Below are positions 32,008 to 41,609 of a stretch of DNA of 53,884 bases, piece after piece (position 1 is the stretch's first letter; every line of letters starts with the position of its first letter). The notes beneath the pieces were generated by a model that saw nothing but the letters and a program-made list of their open reading frames with translations, was not told the DNA's origin and made no database searches. Both the position numbers and the translations under genes were made by a program. Source of the DNA: Acidobacteriota bacterium (GTDB lineage: Bacteria; Acidobacteriota; Blastocatellia; RBC074); contig JAKEHZ010000041.1 of assembly GCA_022614735.1 (NCBI GenBank), positions 1 through 53,884 of the forward strand. Direction: 5' to 3'.

Positions 32008-32075
32008 AACCTTTCCAGGTTGCTGGTGACTCACTATTCTGACCCTTGCGGAAACTACAGCAACCTGGAAAGGTT
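32008..32075. repeat. 18-bp inverted repeat around AACCTTTCCAGGTT
   Basis: Arms 32008-32025 and 32058-32075 are perfect reverse complements with a 32-nt centre; each arm contains the palindromic word AACCTTTCCAGGTT. It sits just upstream of the NupG-like gene in the 380-bp divergent region. The rest of that region shows only a small GTCTCAG-N8-CTGAGAC palindrome (32103-32124), a possible operator, and no promoter I can defend. Confidence 0.85.
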
Positions 32076-32362
32076 ACTGTACATTGCACCGCGAATTTCG
32101 TTGTCTCAGGGGGTCGTCTGAGACGACATTGATGATTCCTTAGAAAATGAGAAGGAAATGCAAACGGCTTTGATTCTACCTGAGTCACGGGATCAAGAAA
32201 ATGTTTTGCCCGCGGTTAATGCGAATTGACACTCATTTCAACCTGTCCGCATAGCCGGGGTGTCTCGCGGGAAATTTTTAGATCCTTGCCAACTGAAGGC
32301 GGATTGGGTAAAAGCTGTATAAATTTCACACAAAACACGATCCGAAACTTCAAATAGGATTT

Positions 32363-33343
32363 ATGTCAGACAAAAACAATTACATCGGAATAGATATTGG
32401 CGGCACAAATATCAAAGCCGCATTAGTTAACACAGACACAGGGGAGATAGCTGCCACGCGTTCGACCCCCACGCAGGCGCGTGAGGGGCACGATGCAGTT
32501 ATCGCGCAGATGGCGGTGTTGGTCCAAGAGATCATTATCACAAGTCAGTTGTCGAAGGATGGAGTCGGTGGAATTGGTGTGGGGTTACCGGGCTCACTTG
32601 ATAACGAAAAAGGAACGACGATCTTCTTGCCGAACCTGCCGGGCAATTGGCGCAATGTTCCGGTGCGAGATCTTTTGTCAAAGCTGGCAAATTTGCCGGT
32701 TGCTTTGATCAACGACGCGCGAGCGATGACTTTGGGCGAATGGAAATTCGGCGCGGGTCGCGGGGTTGATACTGCCTGTTACACGCTCGGTACGGGTATC
32801 GGTGGGGGACTCGTTATCAATGGCAGATTACATCTTGGGCCGAGCGGCGCGGCTGGAGAGCTCGGACACATCAGTGTTGACGTAAACGGGCCGCCGTGCG
32901 GATGCGGCAGCCGCGGATGCATTGAAGCTTTTGCCTCAGGCCCTGCTATCGCAGCAATGGGAATGAAAGCTGTGGTGCAAGGCCGCAACACGATCATAGC
33001 TAAATTAGCCGGATATGACCTCAATCGCATTACACCTGAGTTGATCTGCGACGCGGCAGAATCGGGTGATGAGGTTGCGCGTGAGATATATGAATTCGCC
33101 GGGATGATCATCGGCGCAGGTGTCGCCAACATTGTTACAGCCGTTAATCCGCGTCGTGTCGTGATTGGCGGCGGTATTGCGGCCGCGGGAGAGCTGATCC
33201 TCGATCCGATTCGCCGATCGATGCAGGAGCGCGTCTTTTTGACTGATGCCAATCGCGTTGAAGTCGTCCAGGCTCAACTCGGCAACAACGCCGGATTGAT
33301 CGGCGCCGCAGTATGGGCAAGACAACACGTTACGCGCGAATGA
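32363..33343 (+). CDS. ROK-family sugar kinase
   Basis: 326 residues. The ATP-binding loop GIDIGGTNIKAALV opens the protein; ELGHISVD and the zinc-binding CGCGSRGCIEAFASG are the ROK signatures; the adenosine motif GGGIAAAGE is near residue 272. No N-terminal helix-turn-helix, so it is an enzyme (glucokinase or related) rather than a repressor. RBS AGGAT. It is 15 bp upstream of deoC and divergent from the NupG-like permease. Glucose, another hexose, or a nucleoside-derived sugar are possible substrates. Confidence 0.92.
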   Translation: MSDKNNYIGIDIGGTNIKAALVNTDTGEIAATRSTPTQAREGHDAVIAQMAVLVQEIIITSQLSKDGVGGIGVGLPGSLDNEKGTTIFLPNLPGNWRNVPVRDLLSKLANLPVALINDARAMTLGEWKFGAGRGVDTACYTLGTGIGGGLVINGRLHLGPSGAAGELGHISVDVNGPPCGCGSRGCIEAFASGPAIAAMGMKAVVQGRNTIIAKLAGYDLNRITPELICDAAESGDEVAREIYEFAGMIIGAGVANIVTAVNPRRVVIGGGIAAAGELILDPIRRSMQERVFLTDANRVEVVQAQLGNNAGLIGAAVWARQHVTRE

Positions 33344-33358
33344 CCGAAACGGTAATTT

Positions 33359-34102
33359 ATGAAACTCAACAGCCAGACCATCACGCTTGAACAATTCGCG
33401 AAAACGATTGACCATTCGCTGCTTAAACCCGAACTGACTGAGGAAGAGCTGGTTGCAGGATGCGAACTGGCCCATCGCTATCACGTGGCTTCGGTCTGCG
33501 TGAAACCCTATCACGTCAAACTTGCCGCAAAAATTTTAGCCAATTCCGATGTGCTGGTGAGTACGGTCGTCGGGTTCCCTCACGGCAACTCGGCAACGGA
33601 GACGAAGATCGTCGAAGCGAGAAGGGCATTGGAGGAGGGGGCTGTCGAGCTCGATATGGTAATCAACATTGGCGAGATGCGGTCGGGCCATGACGAATAT
33701 GTTCACGATGAAGTCAAAGCAGTCTGCGATCTGGCGCATGCTCACAATGCGAGGGTAAAGGTTATTCTCGAAAACGCTTATCTGACCGATGAACAAAAGA
33801 TCGCCGCGTGTATTCTGTGTGACGAGGCAGGAGCGGATTGGGTCAAGACCTCCACTGGATTCGCGCCAACGGGTGCGACCGCCGCAGACATCAAATTGAT
33901 GCGCGCGAATGTCGGCGATCGGGTTCAGGTCAAAGCCGCACACGGTGTCAGGACTCTGGCTGCCGCCCTGGAGATGATTGATGCAGGCGTCACAAGAATT
34001 GGCGCCACAGCGACGGCTCTGATGATCGAAGATTTCAAGAAGTGGAAAGATGGTGAGTTGAGACAGGTGGAGAAGAGCAGCGAATCGACGTCAGGTTATT
34101 GA
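33359..34102 (+). CDS. deoC: Deoxyribose-phosphate aldolase
   Basis: Cleaves 2-deoxyribose 5-phosphate to acetaldehyde and glyceraldehyde 3-phosphate, the last step of deoxynucleoside catabolism. The Schiff-base lysine is Lys163 in WVKTSTGF; Lys192 (QVKAAHGVR) and Asp99 (VELDMVINIG) complete the active site. At 247 residues it has normal length. It follows the ROK kinase by 15 bp and shares the locus with a NupG-like permease. Convergent with the kinase gene at 34115 with only 12 bp between stops. Confidence 0.96.
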   Translation: MKLNSQTITLEQFAKTIDHSLLKPELTEEELVAGCELAHRYHVASVCVKPYHVKLAAKILANSDVLVSTVVGFPHGNSATETKIVEARRALEEGAVELDMVINIGEMRSGHDEYVHDEVKAVCDLAHAHNARVKVILENAYLTDEQKIAACILCDEAGADWVKTSTGFAPTGATAADIKLMRANVGDRVQVKAAHGVRTLAAALEMIDAGVTRIGATATALMIEDFKKWKDGELRQVEKSSESTSGY

Positions 34103-34114
34103 GTGCGGGATATT

Positions 34115-35296
34115 TCACTGCAGATAACGATTGATATCTTCCGAAAAGCGGTGGACTGATGCGTAGCGACGGTCGGGTTGTTTTTGCAGCGCCTGCATCA
34201 CGATGTCATCGATGCCGGCTGCCAACTCTCGCTTTAAACTCTCAGGCGATGAACTGCGGTCTCGGCCGACTGTCTCCGGAGTCAAAACGATTATTTTTTG
34301 GCCGTCAATTGAGAGCGTTTCTTCTATCCGATCGATGACGATGCTGGGCAGTTCGGGCTTTTCTTCGCTGATGATACGCGCGACTTCATGCGGCAGAAGG
34401 TTTCGCAGGTGGTATGGGCGATGGGCAGTCAGCAACATGTAGAGTAGCACGCCAAGGCTGTATTGATCGGTAGCCGGTGTGAGGGGATCGCCATTGGCCT
34501 GTTCGGGGCTGGCGTAATCGGGCGTCATTAGCCGCATGGCTGTCACGGTCGGATCAAGAGCATCGTAGGCCAGGTCGGGGTCGAGTATTTTGGCGATGCC
34601 GAAATCGAGAAGCTTTGGTATCCCATCACCGGTCACCAGAATGTTGCCCGGTTTGATATCTCGGTGGATGATTTGGTGCTCATGAGCGTATTGGACAGCG
34701 GCGCACACCTGACGGAAGAGCTTGAGTCTTTCGATAATGGGGAGTCGAAGAGTGTCGCAGTAACGGTTAATAGGGAGACCTTCGATGTGCTCCATCACGA
34801 AGTAAGGGAGGCCGTCTTCGGTTGTTCCGCCGTCGAGCAAACGCGCGATATTAGGATGGTTGAAACTGGCGAGAATCTGCCGCTCATTTTTGAAGCGTCG
34901 GATGATGAAATCGGTCTCCATCCCACGCTTGACCACCTTGATGGCTGCGCGCTGACCGAATTGACGATCTGAGCGAATGCCGAGATAGACCGATCCCATA
35001 CCGCCGCGTCCGATCTCACGCACAAGCTGGTAGACGCCAATGCGGCGGCGGAAGAATTGGACACCGGCTTCACCCATTGGTTCTGTCTGCGTCTGTTCAG
35101 TTTGAGAGATCTGAATTGCAGCAGAGGTGATGAAGCCTTCAGCCCTTTCATCACAGTTGAGCAGGTGTTCGACCTGCTCGCGCAGTTCCGCATCATTGCC
35201 GCACGCCCCGCCAAGAAATGCCGCCCTCTCGTTCGGCGGGAGATCAATCGCGGAATAGAAAATCTCTTCTACTAATTTCCATCTTTCAGGAGTCAT
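34115..35296 (-). CDS. Serine/threonine protein kinase, shortened form
   Basis: 393 residues. An N-terminal ECF-associated region (MTPERWKLVEEIFYSAIDLP...NDAELREQVEHLL) is followed by a complete Pkn-type kinase domain: REIGRGGMGSVYLG, AIKVVK, HRDIKPGNIL, DFGIAK and DYASPEQANG. It stops at SEDINRYLQ just after the kinase domain, whereas relatives usually continue into a TPR or WD-repeat sensor. So the C-terminal domain appears lost, with deoC ending 12 bp beyond. It follows its ECF sigma factor by 17 bp, which is the normal pairing. Confidence 0.9.
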   Translation of the reverse strand: MTPERWKLVEEIFYSAIDLPPNERAAFLGGACGNDAELREQVEHLLNCDERAEGFITSAAIQISQTEQTQTEPMGEAGVQFFRRRIGVYQLVREIGRGGMGSVYLGIRSDRQFGQRAAIKVVKRGMETDFIIRRFKNERQILASFNHPNIARLLDGGTTEDGLPYFVMEHIEGLPINRYCDTLRLPIIERLKLFRQVCAAVQYAHEHQIIHRDIKPGNILVTGDGIPKLLDFGIAKILDPDLAYDALDPTVTAMRLMTPDYASPEQANGDPLTPATDQYSLGVLLYMLLTAHRPYHLRNLLPHEVARIISEEKPELPSIVIDRIEETLSIDGQKIIVLTPETVGRDRSSSPESLKRELAAGIDDIVMQALQKQPDRRYASVHRFSEDINRYLQ

Positions 35297-35313
35297 CTGG
35301 TGCGGCGGACATT

Positions 35314-35880
35314 CTACTGCATTTTGCCGAGTTCGCTGTAAAGCCAGGCTCTCGCCAGGCGCCATTGCCGAACCACCGTGGCTCTGCTGACGCCGAGTGC
35401 CTCCGCTATCTCTTCCAACGAAAGACCGCCAAAATATTTGAGTTCGACGATGCGGCTTTTTTGTGGATCCAGTTCAGCCAGTGACTTGAGTGCATCATCG
35501 AGTGCGATTAATTCATTTGCGCGCTCGCCGGACAGATCCAGTCCTTCATCGAAAGAGATTTTGGTCTCGCTGCCCCCGCGTTTCTCCGACTGGAAGCTGC
35601 GCGCGTGATCAACGAGGATGCGCCGCATCGCCTGGGCCGCAACGCCGAAGAAGTGCGCGCGGTTTTGCCAGCGGACGTGTTTTTGATCGATCAGCTTGAG
35701 GTAGGCCTCGTGCACCAGCGCGGTCGGCTGCAGGGTGTGGCCGGAGCGCTCGCGCCGCAGATATCTCTCCGCAAGTCGTTTCAGTTCCCGATAGACCAAC
35801 GGCAGGAGTTTATCGAGCGCTTCACGCTCCCCGTCACTCCAGGCCAGCAGCAGTTGGGTTATCTCCGTGGAAGTCTTCAT
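35314..35880 (-). CDS. ECF-like RNA polymerase sigma factor
   Basis: 188 residues: region 2 (LLPLVYRELKRLAERYLRRE) and the HEAYLKLIDQKHVRWQNRAHFFGVAAQAMRR block typical of the ECF sigma-70-like family linked to protein kinases, then region 4 helix-turn-helix (GLSLEEIAEALGVSRATVVRQW). The kinase downstream probably controls its activity by phosphorylation. ATG 35880. Promoter candidate at 35925-35953. Confidence 0.92.
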   Translation of the reverse strand: MKTSTEITQLLLAWSDGEREALDKLLPLVYRELKRLAERYLRRERSGHTLQPTALVHEAYLKLIDQKHVRWQNRAHFFGVAAQAMRRILVDHARSFQSEKRGGSETKISFDEGLDLSGERANELIALDDALKSLAELDPQKSRIVELKYFGGLSLEEIAEALGVSRATVVRQWRLARAWLYSELGKMQ

Positions 35881-35924
35881 GCTATTGGGAAACCGAATCA
35901 GACGATAACGGTAGTGAGGCTGGA

Positions 35925-35953
35925 AGAATAGAAACTACTCAGGTTCTAGTCAA
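35925..35953 (-). promoter_or_regulatory. Putative promoter of the ECF sigma-kinase pair
   Basis: Minus strand TTGACT (35948-35953) and TATTCT (35925-35930) with a 17-bp spacer. Predicted start about 37 nt before the sigma factor ATG. It directly adjoins the 29-bp hairpin at 35956. Confidence 0.5.
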
Positions 35954-35955
35954 GG

Positions 35956-36016
35956 TATCATTTTTCATTTGTCATTGATGAAGCCCCGCTTCATCAATGA
36001 CAAATGAAAAATGATA
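35956..36016. repeat. 29-bp perfect hairpin with CCC loop
   Basis: Arms 35956-35984 and 35988-36016 are perfectly complementary around CCC. The stem contains CATTTTTCATTTGTCATTG. It sits between the sigma-factor promoter and the stop of the sensor kinase (36061), 44 bp past that stop. Confidence 0.96.
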
Positions 36017-36060
36017 TATGGAAAATGGAAAATGTTTTTCTTGAGAGCTTGGTTTTCTGA

Positions 36061-38304
36061 TCATTCGCTCGTGAGTGGGATGCGCACACATAACTCAGTT
36101 CCAACGCCGGGCTGAGATTTCAGATCAAAGCTACCGTGCAGCAGCTTGACTCGTTCTTCGAGGCTGACCAACCCCAGACCTCGTCGTGAGCTCGGCTGTT
36201 CCGGATCAAATCCGATGCCCTGGTCGGCGATGCGAAGTTCGATGGCCGCGTTATTGCAGGAGATTGTCACTTCAGCGCTCTTTGCGCCCGAGTGCTTGGC
36301 AATATTGCGAAGTGATTCCTGGGCCACTCGGTAGAGACACAGCGCTACTTCTATAGGGAGATGTCTCACGCTACCTTGAATATCAAGGGCAATCGCGATG
36401 CCTTCCTGGTCGGAAAATTCCGAACAGAATAATTTCAATGCTTCCGGCAAACCCAAGTGCTCAAGTGTGGAAGAATGCAGCTCGTGAGACATCCGGCGAA
36501 CCCTTTCAGACAATTGCGCTATTCGATCCTCAGGCTTCGTAATCTGATTGCGGATAGGTTTGTCGGCACTTGTCAGCTGTCGATTAAGCTTGCCCAGGCC
36601 AATAGCGATAGATGCCACCTGTTGATTCAGATCGTCGTGAAGTTCACGGGCAATATATTTGCGTTCATCTTCCTGTGCGACGATCAACCTGCCGGCCAGG
36701 TATTCAATTCGCTGATAGCTTTCGCGCAGTGCCTCCTCACTCTCTTGCAGTGCCTCTTCGGCCCTTTTGCGCTCGGTGATGTCGACGTTGACCCCAACCA
36801 TGCTTAATGGTTCGCCGTCCTGGTAAGAAATGATTTTGCCCCGAACATGCAGCCAATGGACGCTCTCGTCCGGCCAAATCACGCGCCATTCCGCATCAAC
36901 CTCTCCACTCGCCTTCGCACGCTCGATGGCGGCTTCTGCTGCCTCATAGTCTTCGGGATGGATACGTTCTAACAGGTTTTCTGTTGCCCCATCTGAATCG
37001 TTGTGCTCGAGACCGTAAAGAGGCTTCATCTTCTCAGACCAGAGGATGACGTTGTTCTGGATGTCCCAATCAAAGGTGCCGACCTGCCCGGCCTCTTGAG
37101 CCAGTGTGAGACGTTCTTGATTCGCAGACAACATGTCTTCGATCCGTCTACGCCTTATCCGCTGAATCAACAGCCCCCCAATCAAGAATGCTTCAACGAC
37201 ACATAACGAGAGCATGGCAATGGCGCCTATGATGAGCCACTTATACTGTTGCCAGAGACCCGGCTCCTTGAAGCGGACGACGAATTTGGATGGCAACCGG
37301 TCCTCACTGATTCCCCAGTGCCGCAGCTGGCGCCAGTCGAATGTCGGGACGACCACGGCTTTCTCCACCGGGATGTCTTGGGGACGAGTGCCGTTCGCGA
37401 CTCGTAGCGCCAGATCCGCCATCTGAGCTCCAAGTGCCCGATGGCTGAAAACATAACCGCCGACAACCCCGTAACCAAGATAACCTTCGGCGATGCCGTA
37501 GATTGGGGCGTTTGCTGACCGTGCGATCAGGTCGAGGGCATTTCGCGGGCCCAAACTCTTGCCGGGTTCATCATAAGAGTATCGGACGTAGAGAATGATG
37601 GATCGCTCAGGCGCACTCTTAACCTTTGCTATCAATTCGTCCAGCGGAAGATTGGTAAGGTAATTGAGCGATAACCTGCTTTCAAACTCTTTCAGCTCCT
37701 CCCGTACAATTGACTCGAGGGTTGTGTCGCGGTTCTCCATTCCAGTGATGATGAATGCTTGCTCTGTTGACGGATGTAAGCTGAGTGCCAAATTGATCGT
37801 GTTTCTATAAGAGTTAGCAGCCACGATTCCGGTGAGTCCCGGCCCCACGGGCTGGTTGCCCAACTCGGGGATCTTACGCGCGAAGAAAACGATCGGGTAA
37901 TTGGGGAAGAGGTCGTTGCGATATTTGAGCAGGAAGGTCAGCGCTATATCCGTCTCGGCAATTACCACATCAATTCTGCCGTCCGCGTACTTCCGGCGCA
38001 GATAGTCGCGCATAAGCAGAGTTTGTCCTTCACCCGGGAAACGGTTGGGTTCTAAATATTCGGCATAATATTCAACGGCCCCAGCTGGGTATGATTGTAG
38101 AGCGGCAAGAAAGCTTTGTTCGAATTCGACATTGGCCGGGTAGTCTTTCCCCCCATAGTAGAGGACCAACACTCCCTTGGGCTTTGGTGCTGATGCGGCG
38201 CGCGTAAAAATGGGCAACAGAAGCAAAATCAAGCAGGCAAGCAATGCCAGCCTACCGGTGAATATTAACCTGCAATGCTTCGCTGCATTTCTTCGGGGCC
38301 GCAT
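36061..38304 (-). CDS. Sensor histidine kinase with ABC-substrate-binding-like input domain
   Basis: 747 residues. A signal/anchor helix (LIFTGRLALLACLILLLLPIF) precedes an extracytoplasmic domain like the ABC-transporter substrate-binding (ABC_sub_bind) family (GVLVLYYGGKDYPANVEFE...GTRPQDIPVEKAVVVPTFDW), then one membrane helix (IIGAIAMLSLCVVEAFLIGGLL), a PAS/PAC domain, and a NarX/LiaS-type kinase core: the histidine in ARELHDDLNQQVASIA and the ATPase motifs DQGIGFDP and GLGLVSLEERVKLLHGSF. No receiver domain; the cognate regulator is not in the window. ATG 38304 is chosen because residues upstream would come from the hairpin at 38333. Confidence 0.9.
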   Translation of the reverse strand: MRPRRNAAKHCRLIFTGRLALLACLILLLLPIFTRAASAPKPKGVLVLYYGGKDYPANVEFEQSFLAALQSYPAGAVEYYAEYLEPNRFPGEGQTLLMRDYLRRKYADGRIDVVIAETDIALTFLLKYRNDLFPNYPIVFFARKIPELGNQPVGPGLTGIVAANSYRNTINLALSLHPSTEQAFIITGMENRDTTLESIVREELKEFESRLSLNYLTNLPLDELIAKVKSAPERSIILYVRYSYDEPGKSLGPRNALDLIARSANAPIYGIAEGYLGYGVVGGYVFSHRALGAQMADLALRVANGTRPQDIPVEKAVVVPTFDWRQLRHWGISEDRLPSKFVVRFKEPGLWQQYKWLIIGAIAMLSLCVVEAFLIGGLLIQRIRRRRIEDMLSANQERLTLAQEAGQVGTFDWDIQNNVILWSEKMKPLYGLEHNDSDGATENLLERIHPEDYEAAEAAIERAKASGEVDAEWRVIWPDESVHWLHVRGKIISYQDGEPLSMVGVNVDITERKRAEEALQESEEALRESYQRIEYLAGRLIVAQEDERKYIARELHDDLNQQVASIAIGLGKLNRQLTSADKPIRNQITKPEDRIAQLSERVRRMSHELHSSTLEHLGLPEALKLFCSEFSDQEGIAIALDIQGSVRHLPIEVALCLYRVAQESLRNIAKHSGAKSAEVTISCNNAAIELRIADQGIGFDPEQPSSRRGLGLVSLEERVKLLHGSFDLKSQPGVGTELCVRIPLTSE

Positions 38305-38332
38305 GTTTAGACTCTCTGCAAATGTACCCTTT

Positions 38333-38427
38333 GGTGCGCCCGCGTCCTCGCGGGCAGGTTGCGGAAAGACGCATTTCCAAGGAAAAGGGCTACTTGTCAA
38401 GCCTGCCCGCGAGGGCGCGGGCGCACC
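38333..38427. repeat. GGTGCGCCCGCG element, copy 1
   Basis: A 95-bp element with 26-bp arms (38333-38358, 38402-38427; one G-T mismatch) and a 43-nt centre containing GCATTTCC and GGGCTACTT. The same element, including its centre, is found at 53131-53224, so it is a dispersed repeat and not just a local palindrome. It ends 7 bp from the stop of TonB receptor 2. Confidence 0.93.
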
Positions 38428-38434
38428 GTTTCTG

Positions 38435-41400
38435 CTAAAAGTTGAATTTCAGAGCGAACTGCAACTGCCGCGACGAGCCGGAATCGCCAGTCGGAAAGCG
38501 CGTATTGGTGATACGGCCAAAAGTCGCGCTGCCGACGACATTGCCCGGCTGGCCGAAGTTCGCATGGTTCAATATGTCGAAGATCTCAGCCCGAAACTGC
38601 ACACGCATCCTATCGCCGAGCTTCGTAGTCTTAGTCACCGAAAAATCAATGGTCTCAAAGTGCGGTCCGATGACGACGTTGCGGCCCAAAGTGCCGGAGC
38701 GGGCGACGGGCGCAAACACCGAAGTATCGAACCAGCGGTCGACACTGCCGATGATCTCGATCGGACCTGTCACGTCGGGCCGCAGCGTGTTGGCCACGCC
38801 GTTGATCGTGCTATTGCTGGTGACGATGTTGACCGGGTTGCCGCTCTGCAACTGCACGATCATACCGAGCTGCCAACCCTCGACCATCCGTGTGCCGCGG
38901 AAGGGCAGTTCATAAATCCCGCTGACGACTAAGCGGTGACGCGCGTCAAAGTCCGAGAGTCCTCGGTCACCACGCAGATCGTAGCTATTCTGCACGACAA
39001 TGCCCTGCGTGCTGAGTGAGTTGTAATCTATCGACTTCGACCACGTATAAGAGGCATTGAACTGCAGGCCATGCGCGATGCGGTGGTTGGCCGAAATCCA
39101 GAGCGCCTGGTAACTTGAATTGCCCGTGCTCTCCATCTGCGTGATGTTGCCGAGCAGCGCGCCGGGCAGGATCGGGCTGGAGAGCGATAGCGCGGGGAAG
39201 GGGCGCGCGCCGCCCGCCGGCTGGTTAATATTGCGCGCGAGGATCAGATGTGTGCCCTTCGACCCGAAGTAGCCGAGCATTACGACCAAACTAGTCGTTA
39301 GCTTGCGCTGCACGTTCAGATTCCACGATTGCATGTATGCGTTGTCGAAGACGTAATCTACTGTCTGGGGCGCGAGTCCCGCGGCCTGGGCCAGGTTGAT
39401 TGCATTATCCAGCCGAATCGTGCCGGTGAATGTAAGCGGGGTCGCGATTGGGGGATTCGCGCTCGTATTCCTGACCACGCTGGTAATGGGTTGGTCGACG
39501 AGAATCGCAAAGGCGCCGCGCACCGAGGTCCAGCCGTCCTTGAACGGATCCCACGCGAAGCCGACGCGCGGTTGAAAGGTCCCGTTATTCTGCTGGTATA
39601 TTCGGTCGATGTCCTTGCCCGCGCGAAGCAGCGATGCTGTCTGCGGGTCATAGACGATGAAGCGGTCGTAGCGCTCGGTCGGCGTCATGTTCAACTCGTA
39701 ACGCAGCCCGAGCTCGAATGTCAGGTTCGGCCGCCACTTATAGTTATCCTGGATGAAAAGGCCGAGTGCGTCCTGCGAGATGGTGCTTGCCTGGTTGCCG
39801 AGAGTAACACTGAATGAATTCGCCATGCCTGCCAGGAAAGCCGCGACGTTGGGGAAGTTGAATGTGCCCGGTGTGAGCCTGAAGTTATTGTTCAAGTAGT
39901 GGCGGAACTCGCCGCCAATCTTTAAATAGTGGTTACCACTCAGGAGGCTTGCTGTGTCGGAGACGACTAAGGTCGTATCACCGCGCCCTTGTGGGAAGTT
40001 CACGGGCCCGCCGAAGTTGAGACCACCAGCGATGTTGAACTGTGGCAGCCCTACCGGCTCATTTATGCCGTTTTTGATGCCGAAATCAGCGGGGTTGAGC
40101 TGCGTCTTCGGCAGGCTGGTGAAGTAGATTCGGTTGATGCCGAAGCGGGCCTCGTTGACGAGGTTTGGACCGAAGGTGTGCGTCTCGTTGAGCGTGAAAA
40201 TCTGACGTTGCCCCCTGCGAGCGATACCGAAGTGGGGGACGGTGTTGCCAAATCGAGTGGGTTCTTCAGCATAGTCGCGCTGAATCGCATAGTAGCCGTG
40301 CACGGAGTCGTTCGACCCGAGGTTGTGGTTGATATCGAGGGTCCACTGGTCGATCACAATAGGCGCGCTGGCCGCGCCTATGAAACGCGGTGTGCCCCGT
40401 TCATCGATAAAGTTTGCCGAAGGTATCAGTTCGATCAGCTTCACTATCAGGGGGTTGGTCACGGATGCGCGCTGCGAATCACTGAGGACCAAACTGTTGA
40501 GGTCGAGCCCCTGTCGCTGGCGCAGACCCTCGTAAGAGACAAAGAAAAAGGTCTTATTCTTAACGATCGGGCCGCTCAAATGGCCACCGAACTGATTGCG
40601 CTTAAAGGACGGCGGCTCGCTTGATGTGAAATTGAAGAAATTGCGCGCGTCGAACACGTCGTTGCGGAGAAATTCGAATAGCTCGCCGTGGAAATCGTTG
40701 GCGCCTGAGCGCGTCGCGATGTTGACGATTGCGCCCGAGTTGTGGCCGTATTCAGCGCTGAAGGTCGAATTGTTGACCTTGAATTCCTGGACTGTGCTGA
40801 GCGAAGGCTGGAAAGAAGTTGAGCTTAACGTCAGGCTGTTAAGAGTGATGCCGTTGATCATGAAGTTGACCGTGTCTTCCCGGTTGCCGGCGGTGTTGAA
40901 TGTGAGCACACCCAGGCCGCGCACGGGTGCGGTCGAGAACCCATTTTGTGGGGGCGTCACCGACCCGGGGATGAGCAGGCCAAGTTCCATGAATTGGCGC
41001 CCGTTGAGCGGGATCTCCTGCACTGTGCGCCCGTCGATTACCTGACCAACAGAAGTCGTCCCCCTTTCGATCTGAGAGCCATCCGCGGTCACGATCACCT
41101 CCTGAGAGATTTCGCCGACTCTGAGGTGAAAATCCTGCACGAAAATCCGCCCGACCTCGATACCCAAATTCTCGACGACCTGCGCTTGAAACCCCAGATA
41201 CTGGACTCTTACACGGTAAGTGCCGACGGAGAGGGATGCGATCTGGTAGTTGCCTTCTCGGTCGGTCCGTGCAACCCGTGTTACTGCGGTCGCGTGATTG
41301 AGCGCCATTACTTCAGCACTGGGCACGGCCGAGCCTGCCGGATCAACGACTCTCCCCTGCAGGGTGGCAGTGGATTGGGCGTTAGCAGGCGCGCAAAGAG

Positions 41401-41473
41401 CGAGGAGAAAGACTGCCCTCGATGGCATCACAAAAAACCTGCGAATCGACGTGTTTGTGCGCGTTGAATTCAT
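38435..41473 (-). CDS. Oar-like TonB-dependent receptor 2
   Basis: About 1012 residues. Signal peptide region MPSRAVFLLALCAPANAQ, then the carboxypeptidase-regulatory-like domain (TLQGRVVDPAGSAVPSAEV), plug (IPLNGRQFMELGLL, NINGITLNSL-type) and a long barrel with the terminal LQFALKFNF. Related in layout to the receptor at 22445. ATG 41473 is a tentative start; ATG 41428 would give a shorter and cleaner signal peptide. A promoter candidate lies at 41575-41604. Downstream is the sensor kinase, which may sense the imported nutrient. Confidence 0.92.
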   Translation of the reverse strand: MNSTRTNTSIRRFFVMPSRAVFLLALCAPANAQSTATLQGRVVDPAGSAVPSAEVMALNHATAVTRVARTDREGNYQIASLSVGTYRVRVQYLGFQAQVVENLGIEVGRIFVQDFHLRVGEISQEVIVTADGSQIERGTTSVGQVIDGRTVQEIPLNGRQFMELGLLIPGSVTPPQNGFSTAPVRGLGVLTFNTAGNREDTVNFMINGITLNSLTLSSTSFQPSLSTVQEFKVNNSTFSAEYGHNSGAIVNIATRSGANDFHGELFEFLRNDVFDARNFFNFTSSEPPSFKRNQFGGHLSGPIVKNKTFFFVSYEGLRQRQGLDLNSLVLSDSQRASVTNPLIVKLIELIPSANFIDERGTPRFIGAASAPIVIDQWTLDINHNLGSNDSVHGYYAIQRDYAEEPTRFGNTVPHFGIARRGQRQIFTLNETHTFGPNLVNEARFGINRIYFTSLPKTQLNPADFGIKNGINEPVGLPQFNIAGGLNFGGPVNFPQGRGDTTLVVSDTASLLSGNHYLKIGGEFRHYLNNNFRLTPGTFNFPNVAAFLAGMANSFSVTLGNQASTISQDALGLFIQDNYKWRPNLTFELGLRYELNMTPTERYDRFIVYDPQTASLLRAGKDIDRIYQQNNGTFQPRVGFAWDPFKDGWTSVRGAFAILVDQPITSVVRNTSANPPIATPLTFTGTIRLDNAINLAQAAGLAPQTVDYVFDNAYMQSWNLNVQRKLTTSLVVMLGYFGSKGTHLILARNINQPAGGARPFPALSLSSPILPGALLGNITQMESTGNSSYQALWISANHRIAHGLQFNASYTWSKSIDYNSLSTQGIVVQNSYDLRGDRGLSDFDARHRLVVSGIYELPFRGTRMVEGWQLGMIVQLQSGNPVNIVTSNSTINGVANTLRPDVTGPIEIIGSVDRWFDTSVFAPVARSGTLGRNVVIGPHFETIDFSVTKTTKLGDRMRVQFRAEIFDILNHANFGQPGNVVGSATFGRITNTRFPTGDSGSSRQLQFALKFNF

Positions 41474-41574
41474 CTGCCGCAAATGAAAGATTTGAAAACC
41501 GCTAAACTGCCTTCCGCAGACAGACAAAGAGATCTAGTCGTAGCCGACTGTGTTGGGAATCTGGGAGGATTTAT

Positions 41575-41604
41575 ATTGTACTAGAGACGTTATATTAGTT
41601 TCAA
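41575..41604 (-). promoter_or_regulatory. Putative promoter of TonB receptor 2
   Basis: Minus strand TTGAAA (41599-41604) and TACAAT (41575-41580), spacer 18 bp, each with five of six consensus bases. Leader of about 95 nt to ATG 41473. Confidence 0.55.
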
Positions 41605-41609
41605 TAAAT

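Noticed and set aside
38305..38400. N-terminal extension of the sensor kinase
   Set aside because: These codons lie in the repeat element at 38333-38427; a membrane-anchor start at 38304 fits better.
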